Source of the DNA: Treponema sp.
GTDB taxonomy: Bacteria; Spirochaetota; Spirochaetia; Treponematales; Breznakiellaceae
Direction: 5' to 3'
DNA length: 7,319 nucleotides
NCBI GenBank assembly: GCA_031288815.1
Contig: JAITQR010000014.1
Coordinates: 1 to 7,319, forward strand
Below, one piece after another: positions 1-5,902 of the stretch. The notes below the pieces were generated by a model. The model was given only the letters and a program-made list of their open reading frames with translations. It made no database searches and had not been told where the DNA came from. Each line of letters opens with the position of its first letter. Position 1 is the stretch's first letter. The position numbers and the translations under genes are program-made.

Positions 1-363
1 ACCGTTTCCGTGGAAGAGATAAAGATCGGGGACAACGACACCCTGGCCGCCCAGTCGGCTATCCTCTGGAGCGCCGATCTTCTGGTCCTCTTTAGCGACA
101 TCGACGGGCTTTACACCAGAAACCCCAAAGAGTACCCCGACGCCGAACTGGTAAGCGAGGTGCGGGACATGGAGGGGATAAAAAACAGCATATCCGCCGG
201 CGGCGCCAACAGTTTCGGTACCGGCGGCATTGCCACCAAAATTTCCGCGGCCCAGCGGGCCGCCGCCTACGGTATTCCCACGATCCTCGCCCACGGGGGA
301 AAACCCCGGGCCCTGGAAGCCCTGGCCTCCGGCGCCCAGCGGGGCACCGCTTTTCTGGCGTAA
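1..363 (+). CDS. proB: Glutamate 5-kinase, C-terminal part (partial at window start)
   Basis: The last 120 codons of glutamate 5-kinase, which phosphorylates L-glutamate to gamma-glutamyl phosphate in the cytoplasm, the first step of proline synthesis. The reading frame is open from base 1, so the start lies outside the window. Visible amino-acid-kinase motifs are IGDNDTLAA (family FGDND, substrate and nucleotide pocket), ADLLVLFSDIDGLYTRNP (family ADLLILLTD.DGLY..dP), then GTGGIATKISAAQRAAAYG (family GTGGM.TKl.AA..A...G), and the closing GTAFLA. The protein ends right after the GT-F motif, where the E. coli enzyme continues into a PUA domain, so this is the short kinase-only form. No proA follows; the next gene is malQ with its own promoter. 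The identification is firm; only the N-terminus is missing. Confidence 0.95.
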   Translation, partial: TVSVEEIKIGDNDTLAAQSAILWSADLLVLFSDIDGLYTRNPKEYPDAELVSEVRDMEGIKNSISAGGANSFGTGGIATKISAAQRAAAYGIPTILAHGGKPRALEALASGAQRGTAFLA

Positions 364-385
364 GAAAAGAATTCGGCGGATTTTT
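347..385 (+). terminator. Weak possible terminator overlapping the proB stop
   Basis: CTTTTCT (350-356) and AGAAAAG (363-369) form a 7-bp stem around a 6-base loop that includes the proB stop codon. CCG (347-349) and CGG (377-379) could extend it across a bulge, and T5 follows at 381-385. The stem is A+T-rich and the T-run is 11 bases away from its inner part, so this is only a candidate. Confidence 0.25.
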
Positions 386-387
386 CA

Positions 388-416
388 TTTACCCTTCGTT
401 TATTTAATACTATACT
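388..416 (+). promoter_or_regulatory. Sigma-70-type promoter of malQ
   Basis: A -35 box TTTACC (388-393, 4 of 6 to TTGACA) and a -10 box TATACT (411-416, 5 of 6 to TATAAT) are separated by exactly 17 bases, in the AT-rich stretch between proB and malQ. Transcription would start near 423, giving a leader of about 20 bases that holds only the ribosome site. malQ can therefore be transcribed independently of proB. Confidence 0.65.
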
Positions 417-428
417 TCTATTTGAACC

Positions 429-434
429 AGGAGG
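429..434 (+). promoter_or_regulatory. Ribosome binding site of malQ
   Basis: A perfect AGGAGG lies 7 bases upstream of the ATG at 442. It fixes the malQ start. Confidence 0.85.
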
Positions 435-441
435 ACGCGGA

Positions 442-2526
442 ATGGCGCAGAAAGGAAAGGAGAAAATTAACGAAGACACCGGCGCGGCCGCCCTTGGCGG
501 TAAAAAGCGATTGATCGGGACGGTAACTCCCGTAGGGGCGCTACGGGGAAGGGGAAGCTTGGGGGTCGGCGAATTCCCCGATTTGGCCGAATTTGCCCGG
601 CTTTGTAAAAAAATGGAAGTGGGGCTTATCCAACTGCTGCCGGTAAATGACACCGGCTACTTCAGCGCCCCCTACTTTGCCCTTAGCGCTTTCGCCCTCA
701 ACCCGCTGTACCTGCGGATTGAGGATCTGGAGGAATACGGGAAAGCCGGGGAAGCGGTAAGGGGAAAAATCGCCGAAGCCGGATCGGCCTTTGAAAAAGA
801 GAGCCGCTTCCCCTACTACCAAATCCTGAAGACCAAGATGGGTATACTCCGGGAGCTCTACGCCGCCAACAAGGCGGATATAGCGAAAAAGGCGGCCCCC
901 GGCGGCCCCCTGGCGGCCTGGATCGGGCGGAACCCCTGGGTAAAGGAATACGCCGTATACCGCCGCCTTAAGGAGCTTAACGGGGAAAAAAGCTGGATGG
1001 ACTGGGAAACCCACCGGGAAGTCTCCGCCGGGGATATCGAGACCCTCTGGAACGACGGGAGCCTTAGAGACGAGCACGTCTTCTGGGCATGGCTGCAGGA
1101 AGCCCTGGACGGGCAGTTTAGCGGGGCCGCCAAAGCCGTGGCGGACGAGGGCATCCTGCTGGAAGGGGACATCCCGATTCTGATGAACGAGGATTCCTGC
1201 GATGTCTGGGCCCACCGGGAATATTTCCATCTGGATCTTTCCGCCGGGGCTCCCCCGGACATGTACAGCCCCGAGGGGCAGAACTGGGGCTTCCCCCTCC
1301 ACAACTGGCAGGCCCAGTCCGAGGACGATTACGCCTGGTGGCGCGGCCGCCTTAAAACGGCGGAAAAGTACTACGGGGCTTACCGTATCGACCACGTGCT
1401 GGGTTTCTTCCGCATCTGGGCCAGTTCCAGATATGACAATACCTCCGCCCTGGGAAGGTTCGTCCCCTATATCCCGGTGACCAGGAAGGATCTTGAGGAT
1501 CTGGGATTCGACCAGGGACGGATCCGCTGGGTATCCCGGCCCCACATTTCCACCGGGGAAGTCTGGGACGCCCTGAGGGGCATACGGGACGGTTTCGGTA
1601 TGGACTCGGACGCCATCGTCCCGGAAGCGGAACGGGTCTTTTCCGAGGCCTTGGAACGGATAGGCGAGGAAGAACTCTGGCTTTTCCGGGACAAGATCAG
1701 GGGGGAAAAGGACATTGACGCCCTGAACTTTCACCCCATAACCCGGAATTTCCTCTACCGAGCATGGCATAACCGGCTTTTTGTCGAGTACGAGCCGGGC
1801 AATTACTTCCCGGTCTGGTACTACCGGGAAAGCCGCGCCTGCGCCTCCCTTTCGGATGAGGAGCGGGGGAAGCTTGAGGAACTGCTGGAAAAACGCCGGC
1901 TGGATTCGGAAAAAATGTGGGAAACCGGGGGGAAGAAGCTCCTTTCGGAACTTGCCGCTTCCTCCTCCATGCTGCCCTGCGCGGAAGACCTGGGCGCGGT
2001 ACCCGACTGTGTCCCCCGGGTGCTTACCCGGCTCAAAATTCTGGGGCTGCGGGTGGTCCGCTGGCACCGGGAATGGAACCGGGACGGGCAGCCCTATGTT
2101 CCTTTCGAGGAATACCCCGAGCTTTCGGTCTGCACTCCCGCGGTGCATGACAGTTCCACGGTACGGGAATGGTGGGACCGGGAAGCGGATCAGCAGATCT
2201 TCTGCGATTTTATCGGCGTTCCCTCGCTGCCCAGGATTTACAACCCCGGGGCCGCGAAAACCGTGCTGCAGAAGACAGCCTCCGCGGCGTCCCGCTTCCG
2301 GGTCTTCCAGTTCCAGGATCTGCTCCACCTTTCCCCCAGGTGGTACGCCGGAGATCCGGCTTCGGAACGGGTCAACGTGCCCGGCACTTTCAACGATTTT
2401 AACTGGACCTGGCGGTTCCCCGCTTCCATCGAGGAAATCGGCAGGGACGAGGATCTGGTAAAGGCGGCGAAGGAACTGGCCGCGGTAAAGGCGGCGAAGA
2501 AGAAAAAACCGGCGACCTCGTCCTGA
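442..2526 (+). CDS. malQ: 4-alpha-glucanotransferase (amylomaltase, GH77), DPE2-like
   Basis: A cytoplasmic GH77 disproportionating enzyme that moves alpha-1,4-glucan segments from one maltodextrin to another and releases glucose. The 694-residue protein starts at an ATG preceded by AGGAGG. Family blocks run in order: LIGTVTPVGALRGRGSLGVG (about 24-43), LLPVNDTGYFSAPYFALSAF (65-84), AYRIDHVLGFFRIW (313-326), LPCAEDLGAVPDCVP (511-525) and VCTPAVHDSSTVREWW (563-578). By comparison with amylomaltase, D317 is the nucleophile, E515 the acid/base and D570 the transition-state stabiliser. D317 to E515 is 198 residues, about 150 more than in the compact Thermus enzyme. That insert, and the RIDHVLGFFRIW and INVP-like RVNVP (643-647) forms, match plant DPE2-type enzymes, although no starch-binding domain is present at the N-terminus. 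The tail (about 673-694) is Ala/Lys-rich and contains a short internal duplication. malQ stands alone between proB and the convergent TRAP operon. Confidence 0.95.
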   Translation: MAQKGKEKINEDTGAAALGGKKRLIGTVTPVGALRGRGSLGVGEFPDLAEFARLCKKMEVGLIQLLPVNDTGYFSAPYFALSAFALNPLYLRIEDLEEYGKAGEAVRGKIAEAGSAFEKESRFPYYQILKTKMGILRELYAANKADIAKKAAPGGPLAAWIGRNPWVKEYAVYRRLKELNGEKSWMDWETHREVSAGDIETLWNDGSLRDEHVFWAWLQEALDGQFSGAAKAVADEGILLEGDIPILMNEDSCDVWAHREYFHLDLSAGAPPDMYSPEGQNWGFPLHNWQAQSEDDYAWWRGRLKTAEKYYGAYRIDHVLGFFRIWASSRYDNTSALGRFVPYIPVTRKDLEDLGFDQGRIRWVSRPHISTGEVWDALRGIRDGFGMDSDAIVPEAERVFSEALERIGEEELWLFRDKIRGEKDIDALNFHPITRNFLYRAWHNRLFVEYEPGNYFPVWYYRESRACASLSDEERGKLEELLEKRRLDSEKMWETGGKKLLSELAASSSMLPCAEDLGAVPDCVPRVLTRLKILGLRVVRWHREWNRDGQPYVPFEEYPELSVCTPAVHDSSTVREWWDREADQQIFCDFIGVPSLPRIYNPGAAKTVLQKTASAASRFRVFQFQDLLHLSPRWYAGDPASERVNVPGTFNDFNWTWRFPASIEEIGRDEDLVKAAKELAAVKAAKKKKPATSS
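2457..2499 (+). repeat. Short direct repeat in the malQ tail
   Basis: GGTAAAGGCGGCGAAG occurs at 2457-2472 and again at 2484-2499, 27 bases apart and in frame. It encodes VKAAK twice in the Ala/Lys-rich C-terminal tail of MalQ. It lies beyond the catalytic fold and is probably a small slippage duplication. Confidence 0.8.
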
Positions 2527-2578
2527 GGCGGGGTATCTTGTTCTCCCGTGGCGGCGGGGTAGTAAACCTTTCGCTACG

Positions 2579-2620
2579 AAAAAAAGGGCCCCGTTACACC
2601 GGTAACGGGGCCGCGCTTTT
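2579..2620. terminator. Bidirectional rho-independent terminator between convergent malQ and TRAP operon
   Basis: GGCCCCGTTAC (2587-2597) and GTAACGGGGCC (2602-2612) form a perfect 11-bp stem with a 4-base loop. On the minus strand it is followed almost directly by T7 (A7 at 2579-2585), a textbook tail for ending the dctQMP transcript 29 bases past the dctP stop. On the plus strand T4 (2617-2620) follows after four bases, weaker but usable for malQ. Confidence 0.9.
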
Positions 2621-2640
2621 GTCTTGGAAAAATTCCGGAA

Positions 2641-3660
2641 TTACTGGGTTTCCCGTACCCGCTTGATAATATCGGCGTAAGCGGCGTAGGCGGGCTGCTG
2701 GTAAAGGGGCAGCAGGGCGTCTTCAAAAAGTTTGTGTTCCGCCGAGCTTAACTCGGTAATAATGGAACCCGAGTCCCTGGCCTGTTTTTCATATTTGGCT
2801 TCCGCCTCAATCCAGGCGGCCCGTTCCACCCGTGCCCCTTCCATGGCGCCATCCTTGACGATCTTCTTTTCCGCGTCGGAAAGGCTGTTCCACACGCCGG
2901 TATTGATGAGGATCATTTCGGGGGAAGCCATGTGGCCGTCCACGGTAAAATGCTTGGCCACCTCAAAGTGGGCGGCGGTAATGTAGGAAGGCCAGTTGTT
3001 TTCCGCGCCGTCGATGATGCCGTTCTGGATGCCGGGATACACCTCCGCGTAAGCCATGGGGGTGGGCGAAGCGCCGAGATAACGAATCATATCCATCATG
3101 AGGGCGCTTTCCTGTACCCGGATCCTCAGCCCCGCCATATCCGCCGGGGTTTTAATAGCCTTCTTGGAGTTGTAGAAGTTACGGAAACCGGCGTCGAGCC
3201 AGCAGAGCCCCAGGAGATTCTGCCGCTGCAGGGAGCCGAGGAGTTCCTCGCCCACCGGGCCGTCAAGCACCTTAAACATGTGGGCCCGGTCGCGGAACAG
3301 GAAAGGCATGGCCAGGGCGTTCATAACCGGATTGATCGAAGAAAGGGGGTTCAAACCGACCCGGATAAAATGGATGTCCCCGGTCTGGGTCTGTTCAATA
3401 GTGGTCTTTTCATCCCCCAGCACGGAATTGTTGTACACCTCGATTTTGATTGAGCCGTTGGTTTTTTCTTCCACGTATTTCGCCAGGGCCAGGTCCCCCA
3501 GAACGGTGGGATAGCCGTCCGGCTGGTTATCCGCGAGACGGTATACCCGGGTCTGGCCGGAACCCTGGGCGCTACCCTGGGCGCTACCCTTGGCAAAGAG
3601 CGGCGATACCGCCACCGTCAGCGCCAAAAGCGCCAACAGTAGAATAGTTGTTTTTTTCAT
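2641..3660 (-). CDS. dctP: TRAP transporter substrate-binding protein, DctP family
   Basis: The periplasmic solute receptor of a TRAP transporter, which captures an organic or sugar acid and hands it to DctQM. The 339-residue protein starts at 3660, where GAGGAGG stands 5 bases upstream. An in-frame extension to 3714 would place 18 residues before the signal peptide and is rejected. MKKTTILLLALLALTVAVSP then LFA (1-23) is a Sec signal peptide, with cleavage probably after FA. No lipobox Cys is seen. A low-complexity (GSAQ)2-GSGQ linker follows (25-36). The family core AGLRIRVQ (176-183) carries R181, which should be the Arg that pairs with the ligand carboxylate. EVYPGIQNGIIDGAENN (206-222) is the other DctP signature. 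ENNWPSY followed by a GHMASPEM segment recalls receptors for uronates and sugar acids, but the ligand cannot be assigned from this. It is the last gene of the operon, 168 bases after dctM. Confidence 0.93.
   Translation of the reverse strand: MKKTTILLLALLALTVAVSPLFAKGSAQGSAQGSGQTRVYRLADNQPDGYPTVLGDLALAKYVEEKTNGSIKIEVYNNSVLGDEKTTIEQTQTGDIHFIRVGLNPLSSINPVMNALAMPFLFRDRAHMFKVLDGPVGEELLGSLQRQNLLGLCWLDAGFRNFYNSKKAIKTPADMAGLRIRVQESALMMDMIRYLGASPTPMAYAEVYPGIQNGIIDGAENNWPSYITAAHFEVAKHFTVDGHMASPEMILINTGVWNSLSDAEKKIVKDGAMEGARVERAAWIEAEAKYEKQARDSGSIITELSSAEHKLFEDALLPLYQQPAYAAYADIIKRVRETQ
3563..3590 (-). repeat. 12-bp tandem repeat encoding the DctP linker
   Basis: On the plus strand CCCTGGGCGCTA is present at 3563-3574 and 3575-3586, followed by a partial third unit from 3587. 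On the coding strand the units give the repeated Gly-Ser-Ala-Gln linker just after the signal peptide. Such a repeat can change copy number in frame and alter only linker length. Confidence 0.85.
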
Positions 3661-3665
3661 GTTTT

Positions 3666-3671
3666 CCTCCT
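3666..3671 (-). promoter_or_regulatory. Ribosome binding site of dctP
   Basis: AGGAGG on the minus strand, 5 bases before the ATG at 3660. It decides the start in favour of MKKTT over the longer reading frame. Confidence 0.85.
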
Positions 3672-3730
3672 CAGAACAGAATAGAGTCGCCCGGAAACCC
3701 CGGTCTCCGAACAACGTCCGCCTGGAAACA

Positions 3731-3751
3731 GCGAAACGCGGCGCGTTTCGC
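3731..3751. repeat. Perfect inverted repeat (hairpin) in the dctM-dctP gap
   Basis: GCGAAACGC (3731-3739) and GCGTTTCGC (3743-3751) form a perfect 9-bp stem with a 3-base loop. No T-run follows on the minus strand, so it is not a normal terminator. It sits 71 bases before the dctP start and could protect the dctP part of the mRNA from decay or guide processing. Confidence 0.8.
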
Positions 3752-3755
3752 GGGG

Positions 3756-3788
3756 CTTGTTCGAAAACCAGCCGGGTTGTCGAACAGG
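3756..3788. repeat. Long imperfect hairpin in the dctM-dctP gap
   Basis: TGTTCGA (3758-3764) pairs with TCGAACA (3780-3786), with one further C-G pair outside (3756 with 3788). Inside, after a mismatch, AACC (3766-3769) pairs with GGTT (3775-3778) around a 5-base loop. It lies four bases from the GCGAAACGC hairpin. There is no T-run, so it is not a terminator. Confidence 0.7.
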
Positions 3789-3800
3789 TCCAATATCTTT

Positions 3801-3820
3801 ACCGGCCCAAAAGGGCCAAT
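3801..3820. repeat. Small hairpin just after the dctM stop
   Basis: GGCCC (3804-3808) and GGGCC (3813-3817) pair around a 4-base loop, extendable on the minus strand by two G-U pairs and one A-U pair. It starts 9 bases after the dctM stop codon and lacks a T-run. It may mark the 3' boundary of the dctQM segment of the transcript. Confidence 0.55.
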
Positions 3821-3828
3821 CAAGCGCC

Positions 3829-5133
3829 TTACTTCCCGAACATCATATTCGGGATGGTCATGGAGAAAGCGGGCACAAAGGTCAGCAGCAACAGCACTAC
3901 TACCATTGTCGCGTAGAAGGGAAGCATGGCCTTCGCCGTTTCCTCGATTTTAATGCCCCCAATGGAACTGCCTACGAACAACACGGTTCCTACCGGCGGG
4001 GTCAAGAGCCCGATGGAAAGGTTCAGCATCATTACAATCCCGAACTGTACCGGATCCATGCCTATAGCCGGGGAAGTCACCACCGGAACCAGAATGGGCG
4101 CGGAAATAAGAATAAGCGGCGCCATATCCATTACACAGCCCAGAACCAGCAGGGCAAAGTTGATAAGCAGCAGCAGTACTACCCGGTTATGGCTTATGCC
4201 GAGAAGCCCCTGGGTAATAAGAGTCGGGATTCGCAGGACGGTCATCATATAACCGAAGGCGGAGGAAGCCGCGATCAGGGTCATCACCATGGCAAGGGTA
4301 TGGAGGGTACGTTTCAGTATGGGCCATAGATCCCTTATCTTAATTTCCCTGTAGAAGAAAATCGCCACGATAAGGCCCCAGATACAGGCCAGGACCGCGG
4401 ACTCGTTGGCGGTAACGATACCGGTGAACACCCCGCCGATAATCAATACCGCGGTAAACATGCCCAGGCCGCTGTCGATGATAATTTTAACCGCTTCCTT
4501 GAATGTATACTTTCCGCCTTTGGGATAGTTCCGCTTTACCGCCATGATATAGGTGGTTATCCCGAGCAGAATGCCCAGCAGGATTCCCGGCACAAGGCCC
4601 GCCATAAATAGTTTCCCTACCGAAAGTCCGCCTATGGCCGCGGCGTAGATGATCATGTTATGGCTCGGCGGAATCAACACCCCCTGACAGGCGCTGGCAA
4701 TGGTAACGCATACCGAATAATCGGTGTCATAACCCTGCTTTTTCATCATGGGAATAACGATCGAGCCCAGGGAAGAAGTGTCGGCCACCGCGGAACCCGA
4801 AATGCCGCCGAAGAACATGCTGTCAAGGATGTTAACCATAGCCAGGCCGCCCCGCATACGCCCCACAAAGACATCCGCCAGTTTGACGATTCTATCGGAA
4901 ATACCCCCGGCGCTCATGATTTCCCCGGCAAGGATGAAAAAGGGAATGGCCAGCAGGGAGAAGGAATCCACCCCGCTGACCATCTTTTGGGTAATGGCCC
5001 CCAGGGAAATCCCCTTATACGCGGCGGTGGCAAATGCCGAAAAGGCAAGGGCAAAGGCTATGGGGAATTTGATGATAACAAGGACAGCGAAAAGCCCTAT
5101 AAGTAAAGTTATCGCTACAGGATCTACGGTCAT
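3829..5133 (-). CDS. dctM: TRAP transporter large permease subunit, DctM family
   Basis: The inner-membrane channel subunit that moves the bound acid inward, driven by an ion gradient (usually sodium). Its 434 residues are close to the normal family length of about 425-430. It is hydrophobic throughout, with roughly a dozen membrane segments beginning at residues 7-20. Family motifs are SFSLLAIPFFILAGEIM (57-73), FGGISGSAVADTSSLGS (108-124) followed by IPMMKKQGYD, and IPPSHNMIIY (154-163). The C-terminal half carries the expected mirror segments, including a GLLTPPVGT stretch. The ATG overlaps the dctQ stop as ATGA (5133-5130), and AAGAAGGA lies 9 bases upstream inside dctQ. The two membrane subunits are therefore translationally coupled. 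Confidence 0.95.
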   Translation of the reverse strand: MTVDPVAITLLIGLFAVLVIIKFPIAFALAFSAFATAAYKGISLGAITQKMVSGVDSFSLLAIPFFILAGEIMSAGGISDRIVKLADVFVGRMRGGLAMVNILDSMFFGGISGSAVADTSSLGSIVIPMMKKQGYDTDYSVCVTIASACQGVLIPPSHNMIIYAAAIGGLSVGKLFMAGLVPGILLGILLGITTYIMAVKRNYPKGGKYTFKEAVKIIIDSGLGMFTAVLIIGGVFTGIVTANESAVLACIWGLIVAIFFYREIKIRDLWPILKRTLHTLAMVMTLIAASSAFGYMMTVLRIPTLITQGLLGISHNRVVLLLLINFALLVLGCVMDMAPLILISAPILVPVVTSPAIGMDPVQFGIVMMLNLSIGLLTPPVGTVLFVGSSIGGIKIEETAKAMLPFYATMVVVLLLLTFVPAFSMTIPNMMFGK

Positions 5134-5657
5134 AGCGTGGCGTCCTTCTTGGTAAATTCACCCTGTTTTCTCTGCTCTTCATCCGTACCGTACCGGAAGT
5201 GATCGTGTATCTGATACACCGCTACAAGAGCGATAAGAACCCCTATAGCGGTGGGGAAGAAGTATTCGTAACCCACCGGTATACCGGTTCCCGGAAGCCG
5301 GTTATACTTCAGTTTGGTAAAATAGGGGCCCATGTTGATGCTCATCATAACCCCCATGATAAAAATGAGCACTTTCCCGATAATTTCCAGGGGCAGGATA
5401 AATTTTTTCAATGCCCGATCCGCTATGATGGTAAGGGCAATATGGATCTTATCCCTTACCCCAAGGGCCATGGCGATAAAACAGAACAGGATCATAAACT
5501 GCCGGGCCAGTTCTTCCGACCAACCCGGGGCGTTATTGAAAAAATAACGCAGGACAACCTGGATGGAAACCACCACCAGCATGGCGCCCAGACTGAGAGC
5601 CGCGATAATTTCAAATACGGTACATATTACATTAACGATTTTTTTGTATCGTTCCAA
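5130..5657 (-). CDS. dctQ: TRAP transporter small permease subunit, DctQ family
   Basis: The small membrane subunit that pairs with DctM and docks the DctP receptor. It has 175 residues and four predicted membrane segments (about 10-32, 50-66, 88-106 and 129-149). The family signature VVSIQVVLRYFFNNAPGWSE is followed by ELARQF, with R37, W46 and E48-E49, and DKIHIAL (69-75) comes further on. The start is TTG at 5657, chosen because GGAGG (5668-5664 on the minus strand) stands 6 bases upstream and the first membrane segment needs these residues; the next ATG, residue 26, would cut it in half. It is the first gene of the operon, behind a strong promoter, and overlaps dctM by 4 bases. Confidence 0.92.
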   Translation of the reverse strand: MERYKKIVNVICTVFEIIAALSLGAMLVVVSIQVVLRYFFNNAPGWSEELARQFMILFCFIAMALGVRDKIHIALTIIADRALKKFILPLEIIGKVLIFIMGVMMSINMGPYFTKLKYNRLPGTGIPVGYEYFFPTAIGVLIALVAVYQIHDHFRYGTDEEQRKQGEFTKKDATL

Positions 5658-5663
5658 GAGATA

Positions 5664-5668
5664 CCTCC
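5664..5668 (-). promoter_or_regulatory. Ribosome binding site that supports the TTG start of dctQ
   Basis: GGAGG (GGGAGG with the preceding base) on the minus strand, 6 bases before the TTG at 5657. It is the only good site near any in-frame start. Confidence 0.8.
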
Positions 5669-5686
5669 CGCCTCATATTGGTAAAC

Positions 5687-5718
5687 CGCGGCTTGAAAAA
5701 CGGCTTTTCCAAGCCGCG
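5687..5718. repeat. Hairpin at the 5' end of the dctQMP leader
   Basis: CGCGGCTTG (5687-5695) and CAAGCCGCG (5710-5718) form a 9-bp perfect stem. After one mismatch AAAA/TTTT adds four more pairs around a CGGC loop. On the minus strand the stem begins about 8 bases after the predicted transcription start and leaves the ribosome site (5664-5668) free. It is either a 5' stabilising stem-loop or, at DNA level, an operator just downstream of the promoter. Confidence 0.75.
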
Positions 5719-5731
5719 CCGGAACTTTTTG

Positions 5732-5760
5732 ATTATAACACGCCTTCCCTTTCGTGACAA
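5732..5760 (-). promoter_or_regulatory. Strong sigma-70-type promoter of the dctQMP operon
   Basis: On the minus strand TTGTCA (5760-5755, 5 of 6 to TTGACA) and a perfect TATAAT (5737-5732) are separated by exactly 17 bases. Transcription would start near 5725, giving a leader of nearly 70 bases before the TTG of dctQ. Confidence 0.85.
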
Positions 5761-5843
5761 CAAAAAAGACGCGAAGACGGGGATGGTAAACAACATGAAG
5801 ACAGGAAGGTTTTGGCCTTGTCCGGTCAACGGTAACGCTTTTG

Positions 5844-5853
5844 CCCCGCGGGG
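5844..5853. repeat. 10-bp palindrome upstream of the DUF4838 gene promoter
   Basis: CCCCGCGGGG is a perfect palindrome 13 bases upstream of the candidate -35 box of the plus-strand gene. In G+C-rich DNA this can be chance, but its place between the two divergent promoters fits an operator half. Confidence 0.4.
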
Positions 5854-5866
5854 ACGCGCCGGGCTT

Positions 5867-5896
5867 CTGTCATAAGGTTTCCGGTTCCGGTATAAT
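5867..5896 (+). promoter_or_regulatory. Promoter of the DUF4838 gene, probably giving a leaderless mRNA
   Basis: A perfect TATAAT (5891-5896) with a moderate -35 box CTGTCA (5867-5872, 4 of 6) at 18-base spacing. The start point expected 6-7 bases after the -10 box coincides with the ATG at 5903. The spacer ends with CCGGTTCCGG (5881-5890), an imperfect palindrome abutting the -10 box that could bind a regulator. Confidence 0.65.
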
Positions 5897-5902
5897 ACGG
5901 CC

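Noticed and set aside
541..2328. 595-codon open frame on the minus strand opposite malQ
   Set aside because: malQ is a clear GH77 gene on the plus strand. The antisense frame is Pro/Gly-rich, has no family motifs and no ribosome site, and is an effect of G+C-rich codon bias.
1781..2461. 226-codon plus-strand frame inside malQ
   Set aside because: It overlaps the conserved catalytic part of malQ in another frame and is rich in Pro, Ser and Gly with no motifs.
3661..3714. 18-residue N-terminal extension of DctP
   Set aside because: It would bury the signal peptide, while the ATG at 3660 has GAGGAGG at the right distance.
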